The notes below the pieces were generated by a model. It had not been told where the DNA came from. It saw nothing but the letters and a program-made list of their open reading frames with translations, and made no database searches. DNA of 64,000 bases from Valencia hispanica (Eukaryota; Chordata; Actinopteri; Cyprinodontiformes; Valenciidae). Within the stretch, counting starts at the first letter, position 1; every line of letters begins with the position of its first letter. The translations under genes and the position numbers were made by a program. Below are positions 33,502 to 61,690 of the stretch, piece by piece. The DNA lies in the NCBI GenBank assembly GCA_963556495.2, contig OY747710.1:36787000-36850999 (forward strand), in the 5' to 3' direction.

Positions 33502-34471
33502 TCAATCAAAAGGGAATCCCTTTGCCTTAATCACTCCCTCAATGCGCCGTGGCATTGACAAAATTAGCCTGTGGCATTGCTTGGGAGTTATAGAAGCCCA
33601 GATTTCATTGATGCTTGGTGTCAGCTCTTCTTTGTTTTTGGGTCTGGTGTCCCTCATTTTTCTCTTGATAATATCCCATAGATTCTCAATGGGGTTTAGG
33701 TCCGGCGAGTTGGCCGCCCGGTCAAGCACTGTGATGGCATGGGCATCAATCCAGGTTTTGGTGCTGCTGAGGGTATGGGCAGGGGCCAGGTCCTGCTGGA
33801 AGATGAAATCTGCATCTCCATACAGATCCTCAGCAGAAGGAATCATGAATTCCTCTAAAACATTCTAGTAGACTGATGTGGTGAACTTGGATTTAAGAAA
33901 GCAGAGTTTACCAACACCTGCACCGGACATTGCACCCCAAATCATGACTGACTGTGGATATTTCACACTGGACCTCAAGCAGCTTGGGTTCTATTTCTCA
34001 CCCATCTTCCTCCAAACCCTTGGACGTTGATTCCTGAATGAAAGGCACACTTTACTTTCATCGGTAAAGAGGACCTTGGACCACTGGCCAACAGTCCAGT
34101 CCTTCTTCTCCTTGGCACAGTTGATTGTGGTGGTGAATGTGGTGATTTTTGAAGCTGTGACTCCCACCTCATTCCACTCTTTCTGGATCTCTGCCAGATT
34201 CATTAATCTTCTGTTTGATAATCCGCTGAAGCCCACGGTCAGCTCTTCTGCTGGTGCATCTTCTCCTGCCACATTTTGCCCTTCCACTAGACTTCCCATT
34301 GAATGCTTGGACACAGCACTCTGAGAACAGCCAGCCTCCTTGAAACTGTTGTGGCTTACCCATCATATGGAGGGTATCAATTATGGTTTTCTGGCCAGTT
34401 GTCAAGTCTGCAGTCTTCCCCATATTGAACCTAACTGAGACAATTGAACCAAAGCGAAACCATATTTTCAT
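33502..34471 (-). pseudogene. Broken Tc1-like transposase of the outer element
   Basis: Three minus-strand fragments in different frames reconstruct the order of a Tc1 transposase. 34169-34471 starts MGKTADLTTGQKTIIDTLHM (DNA-binding part). 33991-34314 carries VLFTDESKVCLSF (first Asp). 33502-33846 carries FQQDLAPAHT (second Asp) and SPDLNPIENLWD (Glu) and ends near KGFPFD. At least two frameshifts and a stop near 33847 separate them, so no full enzyme can be made. Confidence 0.85.
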
Positions 34472-34742
34472 TGATTTAATGTGATCCTACTTTCTTTCTT
34501 TTTTTCCTGCAGAAACTGAGAAGTAAATGGTGATTTCTTCACAGTATTCTATTTTTTTTAATTCCTCTTGGGTTTTATGAGCTGGGAGCCTAAATTATGT
34601 ACAAATAAACAACTAAATGCTTGAAATCCTTTAAGTTGTGGGCCCTGAATCTATAATCAATGGAAGTATAACATTTTGAATGGAATTTTGGAAATAAATA
34701 AACCTTTCCATGATATTCTATATTTTTGGTAAGGGTCTATAC

Positions 34743-34866
34743 ATCCAGATTGTACCCTGGCTTAATGATCAATACCACAATGACTGCTGGAGATAGGCAC
34801 CAGCACCCCCACCCCCCACCCCCGCAATACATTCATGAACAATGAAATGAAGGATGGATGGATGAT
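34743..34866 (-). repeat. Dispersed fish repeat, right arm, inverted relative of 31.7 kb
   Basis: Reversed, this reads CATCCATCC, then GTGCTGGTGCCTATCTCCAG, then a diverged GGTACAATCTGG. These are the same parts in the same order as the left arm at 31663-31786. The two arms face each other across the transposon nest. Confidence 0.55.
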
Positions 34867-34869
34867 TAC

Positions 34870-37400
34870 ATATACAACTAATTAGTCAACTGATTTAAGC
34901 ATTGAAACATGGCATAGCTATAAACTATAGGTTTTCTGATTTGCAGCTCTCATTTTAATCTTTCCCTCTTGGTTCTTTTGTTTTTTGTTCCCATAATGGA
35001 ATCTGGATGTTGTCCTTCTAATCTCATCCAGTAGTAGAGTCTTATTTTATTACGGCTGTTTACCAAAGAGAGCCATCCGAGTCTCATCTATGATATGTCA
35101 GAGGACCAAACCAGAGCCAGTGAATGACAGAAATCCAAACAGTCTCTTTTCAAGTAAAGTGTCTCAGTTATGTATCCTTTGTATTGTGTATATCTGAAAG
35201 TAGCAAATTAAATCTTTATCAATGAACACAGGTCACAATAAAGAGGGGGAAAAAAGGATTGTATTTAGACAAAAAGATATAGCATTCCACCGCATGCCAA
35301 ACATGTATGCATGCGGCAGAAAGCCTCAGAAACCAATTTCCCAGCACTATATTAGATGCCGAGATGAGAAATATGCCTGACAGACAGAGTGACTCATCTA
35401 CAAACAAATTGCGAAATGGGTACACAGAGAAGCGGATTTGTCTCATGGGCATCTGTTGCAGTGGAACTGCTGCCAGTGGAGCTTGTTTATACTTTACGAG
35501 CCGCAGAGCTCCTTGCCGCTGTGCAAGATAGATAATGAGGTAGCAATATGGTAAATTCAGTTCTTACGTATCAGTATTCTTAAAGGATGGATTTAGACAA
35601 TAAGTCATTTTCAGTGAACATCTATGCAGCATCAGATGTGTGCCGTCATGTTCCACCATGCAGGGGACATGCTTGATTTTCTGTGGCGACCACATTAAAT
35701 ACAGTACTGTACGCATGCAGAGATGCATCGGTGCCTTATTTATGCATCTCTAATAACCAGAAGAACCTCATCATAAACATTTTATCATCACCTCCTTTGA
35801 GACTGATGCCTTATTGATCTAGGCCAAATTACTGTCTGTCAGACAAAAATGAATATAAAATGCTGTTGCAGGTTTGACTGGATGGAAATGAATGGTTTTG
35901 GATCATAAAGCTACATATAAAAGTCTTACTCCGAATGTGCTGCGCAGCGTGGTTTAAAATACATTTTAGTGCGGTTCTGCGTTTGGTCATATCTAGTTGC
36001 TGGCAGCAGTTATTTTGCACCCATCTGTTAAACAGGGTGATTTTTATCTTGAAAGCAAGTTGCTGTTATCATGTGAAGGACAATTCCACACAGCCTTAGA
36101 GAAAGCAGCCGGTCCTAAACGGATGCATTCCTGCTTTAGGCGACTTATCTTTGGCATACATCACACAGCCAGAGGGCCTGATTATCTCCACATATCAAAG
36201 CAGACATGTGCAATCATCTCCACATCTGTATGAAGCAAAAACATGATGCTCTTTGCTTACTGATATTCTCCAACAATCCTCAGAGACCTTCACAGAAAAT
36301 GTGGGATGGATAGTGAGATTACATCAACCACAGATGCAGAATGTATGCTTTTTTCCCTACTTCACTTTGCATTGGTCTGTCTCATTAAAATGTCAATAAA
36401 ATACATGCAGGCTTGTGGCTCTGACGTTACAAAATGTGGAGGGATAAGAAAAGTCAAGAGGTTTTTGCAAAGCACTGTGTGCTAGATTGTTTTTAGACTA
36501 TAAATGTCACAAAATCCTTCTGTATCTAAGTGGTTGCAGAGTAACTAATCACTCATTCTGTTTGGTGCTGCAGTGTTTAAATGAAAAAGAGACATGCCTC
36601 ACTGATGATTTCCAACAGAATAAGAAAGCAGCTTTGGATACAGAATCAGCGCACTGTGTGTGTTGCGAAAGCGCATAAAGTAGCAACAAAGTTGTCTCCC
36701 ACAAGCTTAAGTTTATCTACAACAAAAAGAAAAAGTTAACTTTTCATGCTGGAATGATTTCTGATGATATCTGATGAAAAGATGACAGAATGGGAGAAGT
36801 TAAGCCCCGAGTCAGAGTGTTTAATCTAACAGCAGGGGAGAGTCCTGACAGCAGGCAAACTCTGATCCATCTCCTCTGCAGATACACATCTCATCAATGG
36901 GATTAAGAGAAATTGGGCTAATTTGCATATTATTTATTCAGGGGAGACTGTCAGGGTATTAACCCCTTGGGCAAAATGAAACTCTGCAGCAATTATGTCT
37001 GACATTTCACAGGTTGGTTTATCAAAGAGCCATATTTCCATCAACCCCGCATCTACAACTTTGGTCCTTTCACAGAAAATTCTCAGTGTTTCTCCTTTCA
37101 ACATGGCACTAGATGATTCATCCTTGGGTACCATTTAAGTTTTGAAATTGTGCAGAACTTCGGAGTAATGATTTTTGCCCAGTTAGGCATCTCCCTGTGC
37201 GTGTGTGTGTGCATTGTAGTTGCAGCAATTGCTCTTATAGTGCTTTCTCCAGCTGAGTTGGCACCATGGGATCATGTCAGATGGATGCTGTTATTCATGC
37301 AGCGTGTCTAAACCAATAATCCTGACAGAGAATTATGTAACACGGCACTTTCTTGGCCCAGGCTAAACTGCAGACTAAAAGGAAGCTAAAAAGTATTACT
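34870..37400. other. Repeat-poor intergenic block
   Basis: About 2.5 kb without recognisable transposons or genes. It has runs of ordered-looking non-coding sequence, for example TTTATGCATCTCTAATAACC near 35740 and an octamer motif ATTTGCAT near 36921. It may hold regulatory elements, which only cross-species alignment can show. Confidence 0.3.
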
Positions 37401-37584
37401 TAGCTTGCATTTTGCTCAGATGGTGCAATGCATAAATCCAATAATATGAATTTTTTGGAAAACAGAAAAAAAAAAAAGGTTGCTGACAGGTTAGAAGAGG
37501 AGCATGCAGTATCCAGCTGTATGGGTATTTCTCCGCCCACTGCAACTTTGATTTTGCAACAGCTCAGGTGGTGTGCAAGAGGAT

Positions 37585-39110
37585 TCATGTCCTTTGAAAT
37601 TTTCCACACTTTGTCATGTCAGGTTTTTGTTTTTCTAGGATTTTATGGGATAGACCAACACAAAGTAGTACACCTTTAAGTGGGAGGAAAGGAACACATA
37701 GTTCATACATATTTTTTCCAAAGAAAAAAAAAATCAGCCTTTCTATTCAGCTTTTCTTATTCTGCACCTTTCATTGCAAGTCTTTTGGAACATGTCTCCA
37801 TCCGCTTTTAAAATCAACAAATTAAAATATTAACCCATTCTTCTTTTGAAAATATCTAAAGCTCAGTCACCTTGGGGGGCGAGTGTCGAACGGAAATTCT
37901 CAACTTGATACAGCTCTGGAGTTTGGCTGCTTTGATTTGTTTGCAACCCTTGCAGCATATTTAGAGCTGTTTTCTTGCTGAACCTCCACTCCAGTCACAA
38001 GTTATTTCAATTCAATTTAAAAATGCTTTATTTATTCCATTGGGAAATTTAATGTCATAACTCATATCCTCCAAGTATCTTCAAAGAGTCGTTGTGAACG
38101 GTGATGCTGTGGGCAAGGAGAAAACGGTAGCGGTCAGTCCTGCAACAAAACTGAATAGGCCTCTGACTGAAGACTGTTGCTGAATGGCAGTCTCATGACT
38201 TATGACATGCTAATAGATTAATATTCGGGCAACGAAGACAATATTTCACAGCAGCATGTCCTGGATGTTGCAAGCACTGCTAATCCACCTCATTTGCTTT
38301 TGCCGTTCTTCTTTAAATCTATGTCTGGTTGTATGGTTAGAAGGTCGGGCACATTTGAGAGGGTAAATGATCCACGCCCATTATGATCGATGGAGTGACT
38401 GTTGTAACTTCTCTCTCTCTGCTCTTCAAGCATGAGATTTGGGGTCGTGGCTCAGATACTTTTGAAATTTTGAGATTAGCTGCTCCCAGTTGTAAATAAA
38501 ACACTTTGTCACCATAATTGCATGTAGCTGTCCAAAAGTAAGACCAGAAATCCTTTCATTGGAACATCAAGAACCAGGGGGAATAACTGTCTTAAAAGTC
38601 TTAAGAAAAAGATTCAATCACTAACAGAGCTCATGTAACATGCTGCCACCATGAGTGCCACAATTCTAGAGAACTCTGATTTTCAGAATCCAAGTTTATC
38701 CTTTATTTAGCTCCATTTATCTCATGAACCTATCAACTTCTCCTCCCCTTGGGAAGAAAGGCATGCTAACAGAATGATGCTGCCACCGTCATATTTTCAC
38801 CATGGAAAAGGTGTTATGTGTTTAATGTTTGCTTTTCACCATATACCAAAAACATTTGCTTACATGCAGTTCATCCGGCGTAACCATTAGCCTCTTGGCT
38901 GCTTCTCTCATTGATGTTCTCCTTTTGTCCAGCCTGCCAGGTGGACAAGTGGGCAGTTTGCGAATTATGTGACTTCTGAAGGCAAGCAGGTGCACTCAAA
39001 GTAAAATGGGATGAATACTTATGAACGCCACACATCTTTTCCTACCTTAGAAGCACGCTTAAAGTATGTGACAAAATGTTTAGTTAAAAAGGTATGAGTA
39101 CTTTAAAAAG
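37585..39110 (-). mobile_element. Decayed Tc1-like transposon, interrupted
   Basis: The left part contains GGATTTTATGGGATAGACCA and ACACAAAGTAGTACA, near-identical to the subterminal sequence of a very common fish Tc1-like family. The right part contains CCATTAGCCTCTTGGCTGCT, TGATGCTGCCACCGTCATAT and a terminal GATGAATACTTATGAA. All match the minus-strand-coded transposase region of that family. It is heavily mutated and split by about 0.7 kb of other sequence. Confidence 0.65.
38008..38700. mobile_element. Insertion inside the decayed Tc1-like element
   Basis: The transposon homology stops after GAACCTCCACTCCAGTCACA and resumes near 38701. The intervening 0.7 kb starts with AATTCAATTTAAAAATGCTT and TTTATTCCATTGGGAAATTT and includes GGTAGCGGTCAGTCCTGCAA, words I associate with another dispersed fish repeat, possibly a LINE end. 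The family is uncertain. Confidence 0.45.
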
Positions 39111-39185
39111 GCACTTTGAATAAAGCACACTAACCCCCAAAGCCCTGCAAAATAACTAAAAAAGGACATTTACAAACGCACAGCT

Positions 39186-39673
39186 AGTCAGTTTATATCA
39201 AAGATTTTTATTTGACGATTGATTCAATTTGTTGTTATAAAATTAACAAAACCATGATTTTCTTTTGCCATCTTGCCATCTGAGACTAAAAAAAAAGAAA
39301 AAAAAAGATGGGGTGCAGGCGCTTTAGAGAGTAAAGAAAGTATCCTGTCAGATGCCTGTCCATAAATTACTACAGTTGTGACACACAGAAAAAGGAGGGT
39401 TGGAACCTCACAACCTGATACAAGGCAGTAAGTGGAGATGGGTGTACAAAGAACCTTGACAAACATTCCAGGAAAGGGAAAAAAACCAAAATGGTATTAG
39501 TAAACGCTTGGCGGTAAATCCGAAGTGTTAGTGTTTAAATGATTTGTGGTGCCATTATGGTTTGACAAAAAAAATATATTGAAGAGCTGCTATTAAAATG
39601 ATAACAGGGTCAGGTTTCTTGTGCAAGGCTGATGAAAAAAAAAAATCTGAAGTGTATTACCTCTGAAGGCACA

Positions 39674-39732
<59 letters not shown>

Positions 39733-41499
39733 CCCCCCCCCCGGCCCTCTGAAACATTGACGCACAAGAAAAGAAAATACAGTAAATGTCATCCTATATA
39801 TTGCACCATGTTCATTTTTAAAACATAATTCTGTTTCGGTTGTCCTGACAACACTTTGTTTTGTCAGCTGGGATTGTTTATCTGCTTTCAAGCTGATAAC
39901 ACATTCTCAGAAGTGAAAAGCAAAACCAAGCACCAACGTCTGTGGAGCTTACGCGTTTTAACTCTTGCCCTTTGTCTTCACTCACATTCCAGTCAGAAAA
40001 TGCATCATCGGGAAGGAAATGTGTGGCAGTCCCCACTGCAGATGAGAATATACAAACACATGCTCTCTATTGGCACATACAGTGTCCAGTGAAGGAGCTC
40101 ACCAAAACAATCATTTCTTTCATCTTAAGAAAGCTATCACAGGATGAGCTGGAGGAGCTGCGTCGGTGGATTTCAGCGGACGAGTTACTGGCTTTTATAT
40201 GAACAGCTTCTTGTTAAAACTTCAGCTCGTCGATGAGGCGATCTCACATGTACATGATATGACACAAAGCGAAAAACACTGAACTAGACTGTTAATTATA
40301 AGTGAGTTAGCCTAATAAACCAGCAGCATTAAAAAACCCAATTTCACGTGCTCGTCTCCCTCAGCTACTGCCTAGCCTGCCACTTGACAAAATGAAATTG
40401 GGTTTACTGCATTCAGACAGCAACAATTAAATCTCTCACTCACCCAAATCCAAAAGAGAGAAAAAAACAAACAACCTTTTCTATGGATTCCACCCTGGTT
40501 TTTTGTTTTAAAAAGGACCAGTTTTTGGCTTGCTGGGAAGCTCAGCCTCCCTTCATCAAGGCAACACGCATGTAGCATCTTTTCACATGTGGCCAATCTA
40601 ACTGGGTATGTAGGCTTCGGGAGAGGAAAATTGTTCAGAATGGCAAATCCAGACAATTTTGTTCGTTCGACTGCATGAAAAAAACAAATATGTTCTTATC
40701 ATACCGTTTTGATGATCTGGGAAATGCAACACATTATCAGTTACATGGAAAATAACAGATCATTATGAGACAAAAAAAAAGTGGAAGAAAAAAGCAGCGC
40801 TATCAAGGCGCAAAATCTGCACCCAGTCTTCTATTTGCCAGATTCCCATTTCCAGAGAATCTTTTGATAAATGCTGAGGCACTGTCAGATCAACAATCAC
40901 CACCCACTGATGGGGTTTCATTCTTTTCTTTATCCATCATTCTTTAGGACAACAGAGGAAAAAAAGAGAGAGTCATGCTGGCCATTTGTACACGATATAA
41001 AAAAATAGTTAAACACAATCCAAAATAGTGTTATCATCTTTGTAGCTATTAATAATAACTGTCAGCAAAAAATGTTCACGAACCTGTGCATAGTGTACAG
41101 ACACAAAAGTTTCCTTTTCACTGGGTTTGTCAATATTTGGACATTTATGCAGCAAGCTGTGACCAAAGATGAGCAGATTCCCCTCATCAGGTGTAGTTAG
41201 TAAGCAGTCAGGATGTAGACACAGAGAGCTCAAAAGTTCAGCTGTCCAAACACCGAACACAAGGCAGCATTAGTTGAAAAGGAGAGAGAGAGGACGACAA
41301 CAAAGAAGACAGAAAAAGAAAAACGTGGTGTCCTTCCCATTTGTCCCAGTTTCGTCACTCCCTCTTTTCCTGGAACCCAACCTTATCTGGCTCTCCAACT
41401 GATCCATCCACGCCATCATCTGTTCTTTACAACATGTCAGCCCCCCTTCTCTTGCTCCTTAGCTGTTGTCGTCCACAGAGCACGGGGGACTCAGCGGGG
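39186..41499 (-). other. ext1: Probable ext1 3' UTR
   Basis: The first AATAAA hexamer on the minus strand after the ext1 stop codon that I find is at 39207-39212 (plus-strand TTTATT), implying a 3' UTR of about 2.3 kb. It includes the TA and C tracts at 39.68 kb. An earlier non-canonical site cannot be excluded. Confidence 0.45.
39676..39742. repeat. TA microsatellite followed by C tract
   Basis: About 27 TA units run directly into 13 C residues. If the ext1 3' UTR estimate is right, the mRNA carries a G tract followed by a self-complementary UA repeat here. Confidence 0.95.
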
Positions 41500-56504
<15,005 letters not shown>

Positions 56505-58235
56505 CTACACAAAAATAGAGATAGGCAAAAGTAAGAAGCTTGAAGCCACAAGACAAAAAAGGAACAGAGAAATAGCAAACCAGAGTACCAGAACGTTACC
56601 AGGTCTGAGGTAGCAGCAGGAGAAATCACCTTTCATTGACCATGGAACTCCTCGAAAGCATCCGTAGTTTTAGGATAAATCCAATCTTAACGTTGGTTGT
56701 TCTCCTCTTTAAGAATGCTTTGCCCTCTCACCTGCACATCTAAAACCTGCATGGTTTTCCCTCTCTAATTCAGCCCTCAGTCACCACTGGCTCTGATTAG
56801 AAAAGCTGCTCGGAATTCCTTCCCCGGTAACATATGTATGCAGGAGAGAGGAAAAGGTGTTCTCTTTCCCGTTCTGCATTGTTAAGCTTCAGGTTGGCTT
56901 TCATTAAGGAGGACTGAAAATTTGAAAGTGTCATTTTTCTGGGTCTTATTCCCCACCAACAGGCACACATGCAAATGTGAGGCTGCAGGACGTAACGAAT
57001 CCTCGTGGAAAAACATGGAACACGTCGTTAGAAACACACACTGCATTTTCCTTCAGCCATTTTCCTCGCCTCACTTACCTGATGCAAACTTATTATGACT
57101 GACGCCAGACTGCAAGCCCCAAGACACCATGAAAATGTCATGCTGTTCGTTCCATGCACATACTCGGATGCTTAAACACAGCTTCTTTTTTCATGTCTTT
57201 ATCAGTTCCTGAAAAACCAGCTCTGATTCTGCTACAGAAACACTAAAGAAGAAATTTATAACAAAAGACTACACAGAAATCTGACTCAGATTAATCTAAA
57301 CCATGTTCTTGCCTGAATAGTTCCAAGTAATGTTATAGATAATTCTTCTTAGTTGTTTGGTAGACAGCCCTCTGAGCGACATGGCTACATGTTGATTTGC
57401 ACTCAAAGCAGGTAACAAGAGACCTGGTCTCCAGGCGTGAAGGGCTGCGTTTACTGGGGTCTGCTTTCGTCTGTATTAGCCAGGATGGACGTGATTAACG
57501 AGTCTAAAAGAGCCCAAGAAACAAATAGTCAACTATTGTTTGAGACAGCACTACCAAATTTCAGCAAAAGCGAACCATTTGGGGAAATGGGATTAACTAC
57601 AGAGCATGGAGCAAACAAGATTATGGTCCCAACTTTCAAAAGAAAAGAATCAGCAGGAAGGATTGTTGGTTGAAATAGTAAAAAAAAAAACAAAAAAAAA
57701 ACATGTATGGTTAAAGCAGCTTATGTAGCAGAGATATTACATCGAAGGGCACGCATCGTGTGCGTGCTGCTCTCGGTTTGATCCAACATATGAGAGGGGG
57801 GAAAAAAAGAACAAAAAAGCCTATCAGCTCAACTGAAAAACATTAAACGGCTGCAGACCTCAGAAGCAGCGTCAGGTGTGAACTGAACAGGGATGGATAC
57901 ATGGGTATAATTGCTTCGCTGCCGCTTGCAGGATTTCAAAGGCGAAAATATAGCAGGAGAGACGAAAAAGGGGCACACAACTTAGCACATACAACCTCAG
58001 TATGTTGACAGAGGTATCATTTAGCAGATATGTACGGCTCACTGGAACGGAAAACGAGCCACAAGAAAGGAATGTCCTTATTTGTCTTTAATCCAGACAA
58101 GAATGTTTCCCTCTCCCATTTCCTGCAGTTTAATATATTTAAAGTTTATCTGTGTAAACAATTAAAATTTAAAAAATCTTAATCCAAAATTTGAGGGGAG
58201 CACAAAATATCAACTCAGTAGAAACATGTCGGTTG

Positions 58236-59072
58236 TTGAAGTGAAGGGCACCTCTTTGGGACCGACCGCAAACATTCTGTACGTACCGATACTGAAAAAT
58301 ATCTTTTTCAGTGCAAAATTTCGCTACTTTTCCAATAAAATGTCTCTGTTAATTTGTTGCTCCATTCCTTTCGCCCAGTCACGTGACAAACGGAGGAGAC
58401 GAGCTCGCTCGCTCACTCACACACACCCCCGCCTCTCCCCTCTCCCCCGGCAAGCATAACGTGATAAATATAGCGAAAATAAATCTCAAGTCTGCCTGCA
58501 TTTTGTAAACATAAATGCCAACAGAGGTAAATGCAACATCCGCGAGAAGAATTGTGCAGCAAAAAATGGGAATGCCGGCAATTTAACAAAGCTCCTAGCC
58601 GTGCATTGCATCAATTTGCGAGCTGAAGCACGTACCCGTCTTTCACTGCAAAAAAAACCAGACCAGAGTCCACAACCTTCCTCCTCCGCTGCATCAGCAA
58701 CAGAAACACAGATGTCTAAGGATAAAAGGCTTGTAAAAGCATAAATATGCCATAAAACGAACTTACCTGCCGTTTGTTTACCTAGCATTAGATAATGCAG
58801 TTCAGCAGGCTGGTTATTATTGACATGAAGTGAAGCATTAGTATTACTGAAAGGCTACTTTAATTAAAAAATATTTAAGTTTTGTTAAGGTTTGCACTGA
58901 AAGTTTGTTGTGTTTTTATTAGTTTAATTAAAAAATAAAAACACTTTTAGTACATTGTTATTCTCTGTTAAAATTAGACTTAGAAATATAGGTATCGTCA
59001 CGGTACCGGTCCCGAAAACCAGCTATTAGTAGTATAGAAAAATATCTAACAGTAGCCAGCCCTAGTGAAGTG
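58236..59072. mobile_element. hAT-like element, probable TTGAAGTG/GTGAAGTG target site
   Basis: The right end reads GCCAGCCCTAG, reverse of a CTAGGGCTGGC start, and a GTACCGATA/GTACCGGT pair lies near the ends. The left end AAGGGCACC is poorer. Flanking octamers TTGAAGTG (58236) and GTGAAGTG (59065) agree at seven of eight bases, suggesting an 8-bp hAT duplication. The interior has a CpG-rich stretch with an E-box-like CACGTG at 58381 and relics of coding sequence without an open frame. Confidence 0.5.
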
Positions 59073-61015
59073 CATAGCTGGACAGTCCCTCTGGTCATTT
59101 AGACTATCCAAAACTCTCTTGGACACATAAATCATGTACTACGTTAGATAAATGGTTCTTTATTCTATGCACTCATTCTGACTTCATCAAAATAGGTTAA
59201 AACGACCAAATATTCAACTTGGGGTCTAATTTAAAAAAAAAGAAAGTTTTAGATTCATATCTGGGCTCAGAGTTGTGGTGAATCTCAAATGAATCATCTT
59301 TCATGTCGGAGCGAACTTGGACAGAACCAGATGTTCCTCCTGCTGCATCCCTCCAGAGTTCCCATCTCTTCCAGACGGCAGCCTGTGGGGGGAAGAGCCC
59401 TCATACAGAATGCTGTTGGATGTCAGTGGAGACATTAAGGACATATGTTCAAAACCCATCTTACACTAGAACCAGATCCGGTACTTTCTGTTCGATTTTT
59501 TTCACTTTCAGCTGCAAGACATGTCAACCCCCCCCCCCTCCAAAGAAAACCCCCAGATGTCAGTGAGGATGTTTTTATACACCATGCATCCCATAGTCAT
59601 GTCAGATGTCAGTAATTAACACTGCATCATAAAGGGGCAAATCCTGCCTTGTCCCATATTTTCAGCACACCAACATCCAGATGGTTGCTAGCGAGCACAG
59701 CAGTTTTAGAGTACCGAGCTAATCAGCAGACGGTAATCACAAACTAAGTATAATAAGCTTCTGTTTATCTTTTTGCAACTTTTAGTACAGTAAATTTCTT
59801 TTGCTACCATTATTTTTTACAGGCGTAACAACACTGATGCAAACAGTGCCACGTTAATTCAAAGTACATTAATTTATAAAATAGAAAAAAAGAAAAGAAA
59901 AAAAACCCCACTCTGTTATGTATTGCAAATGCATATTTCATAATAAAATCTGTGGAGATATGGATTATTAATGATTGTTTAAAGTGTTTTGGGGTATAAG
60001 GCTTGAAATCGTGAAACAACAGAGCTGCTGTTAGTCGGCCTGCAGTGCTTCAGTCAGCGTCACACTCAAACCCACTGAGGTCTAAACCTCGACCAACTGT
60101 CCAATCAGAGCGACCGCACTGTGGCCTTTCTTTGACCATCCAAGCAGCGACTGGCTGGGAAATTGAGGTGCTTTTATATGACCACTTCCTTTGTGCAGTC
60201 AGAAACAATTTGATGGTGAAGAAGAAAAAAAAAGACAAAGGCAAACAACAGCATTCTGGCCATTTAACAGAAAATCAAAGATCTTCTGGTTCTCAGTGTT
60301 CTGAAACTGCTGTTTTCACACACTGTGCTGACTGGCTGCAAATAAATCAAAGAACTGAATATGACGTTATGGTGGTGGTGGGCGCCGCCTGCGGCAAGAG
60401 CCCTGTGCACAAACCTGTAAATATATCAAGGTGTTTTGTTAACAAAAAGTCCCATTTCGCGTCAATAAGGAGATTACTGGCGGAAGTTTGCAATAAATTC
60501 CTATTCGAGCAGCACAATTTATCATCATTCCAGTATTGATGTGTGCGCTACACAGCTATCACCAAGGACTACTTAGATGCAATACTTGAAATATATTTCA
60601 AGTGCCATGAATGTATATATTGCAAGGCCATAAGGTACTATACATATTGCCTATTGAATAGACTTTAACTGCCCCCGACCCCCAACACACTTGATGCAAA
60701 CTTATCATGCGCGAGATGCTAAATCTAAAGCTGACATAAAAGGAAAAAGTGTAAAATGTAGGATGATTGTAATAGTCGTATCAATATTCTGCATAAGCAC
60801 TAGTTACTTTTCTCCAAATAACATGCAGCCGAATCTCATAAGCAACCAAATCTCTGATTAAAAAGTTAAAATCAACCAAGTTTCCTTTGAGAGACAATAG
60901 AGTCAATTTTCTACAACTACAAAAGAACAAATGCGACACAGCGTTTTAATTACAGCAATGTAGCTTAGACCGATATTTAAACAATCCAATGCTGTCCAAT
61001 GTCTTAATTTGGTAG

Positions 61016-61037
61016 TTCTCTCTCTCTCTCTCTCTGT
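61016..61037. repeat. (TC)n tract
   Basis: About ten TC units followed by two TG units in ext1 intron 1. Confidence 0.85.
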
Positions 61038-61330
61038 GTGAAATAACATAATAACATCCAATGATAGGAAATGAGCAAATCTTCACATTTAATGCACTGA
61101 GAAACTTCTATATGAGCTTAGTCATTCATCAATAGAAGCAAATGACTTCAAAAAACCCCATAAAGATTCAAAAAGAGAAGAAAACAAAGTGAGCCGGGTC
61201 AAGAGAAAAAAAAAAGCATCAAGCAGTCTCCTAGCAACAAGGATGGATGGTGTGAAAAAGCAAATGCGTGGCTCACTTTGTCTGGTGGAGGAGACTCAGA
61301 GGAACAGGCTTCTATAATCTCTAAAAGGAC

Positions 61331-61400
61331 CACGCACACCCACACCCACACACACCCACACCCACACACACACACACACCCACACCCACACACACACAAC
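61331..61400. repeat. CACACC/CA compound microsatellite
   Basis: About 70 bp of alternating CA units interrupted by CC steps (ACACCC pattern), in ext1 intron 1. Purely low-complexity. Confidence 0.9.
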
Positions 61401-61690
61401 CAAACAACTGACAGAGAGGAAGGCATTAACAAAAGAGGCCCTGCCACTTCTAATGAACTTTGGAGAGGAGATGGATGAAATGTAGCCTTGGAGCTAAAAG
61501 TGAAGATACCTTTAAAGACAATGAGAAAATAACCCAGAATTATTCAAACACAAGCTCAAATACATTACTTTTGTTCAGCTCAGATCAGAGTCATGAACTC
61601 AAATATTTGAACTTTTTTTTTTGATCATCAAACACAAATATAGCAGAAAATTCATCTCCCTATACTTTCATACCTGTTATATGACAAGAC

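Larger units (their letters stand above)
31790..34742 (-). mobile_element. Outer, decayed Tc1-like transposon (host of a nested insertion)
   Basis: The left end TATACAGAGCCTTTCC and the reversed right end TATAGACCCTTACC are related, and both continue into TATCATGGAAA and ATTCCATTCAAAA motifs, giving terminal inverted repeats of about 100 bp at TA sites. The transposase (minus strand, 33502-34471) is broken. The element was split by insertion of a second Tc1-like element at about 31885-33321. At the left junction about 25 bp of the outer element, expected from its other arm, are missing. Confidence 0.75.
31157..39185. other. rad21-ext1 intergenic region
   Basis: About 8 kb separate the rad21 promoter from the probable ext1 poly(A) site. 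Human AARD, SLC30A8 and MED30 lie in the equivalent interval, and I find no trace of them here. 31.16-31.66 kb is plain AT-rich DNA. 31.66-34.87 kb is the transposon nest. 34.9-37.4 kb is free of recognisable repeats and genes. 37.58-39.11 kb is another decayed transposon. Confidence 0.7.

Noticed and set aside
60045..60539. 164-codon plus-strand frame in ext1 intron 1
   Set aside because: Contains a Lys run from an A-rich tract and no recognisable domain; likely accidental.
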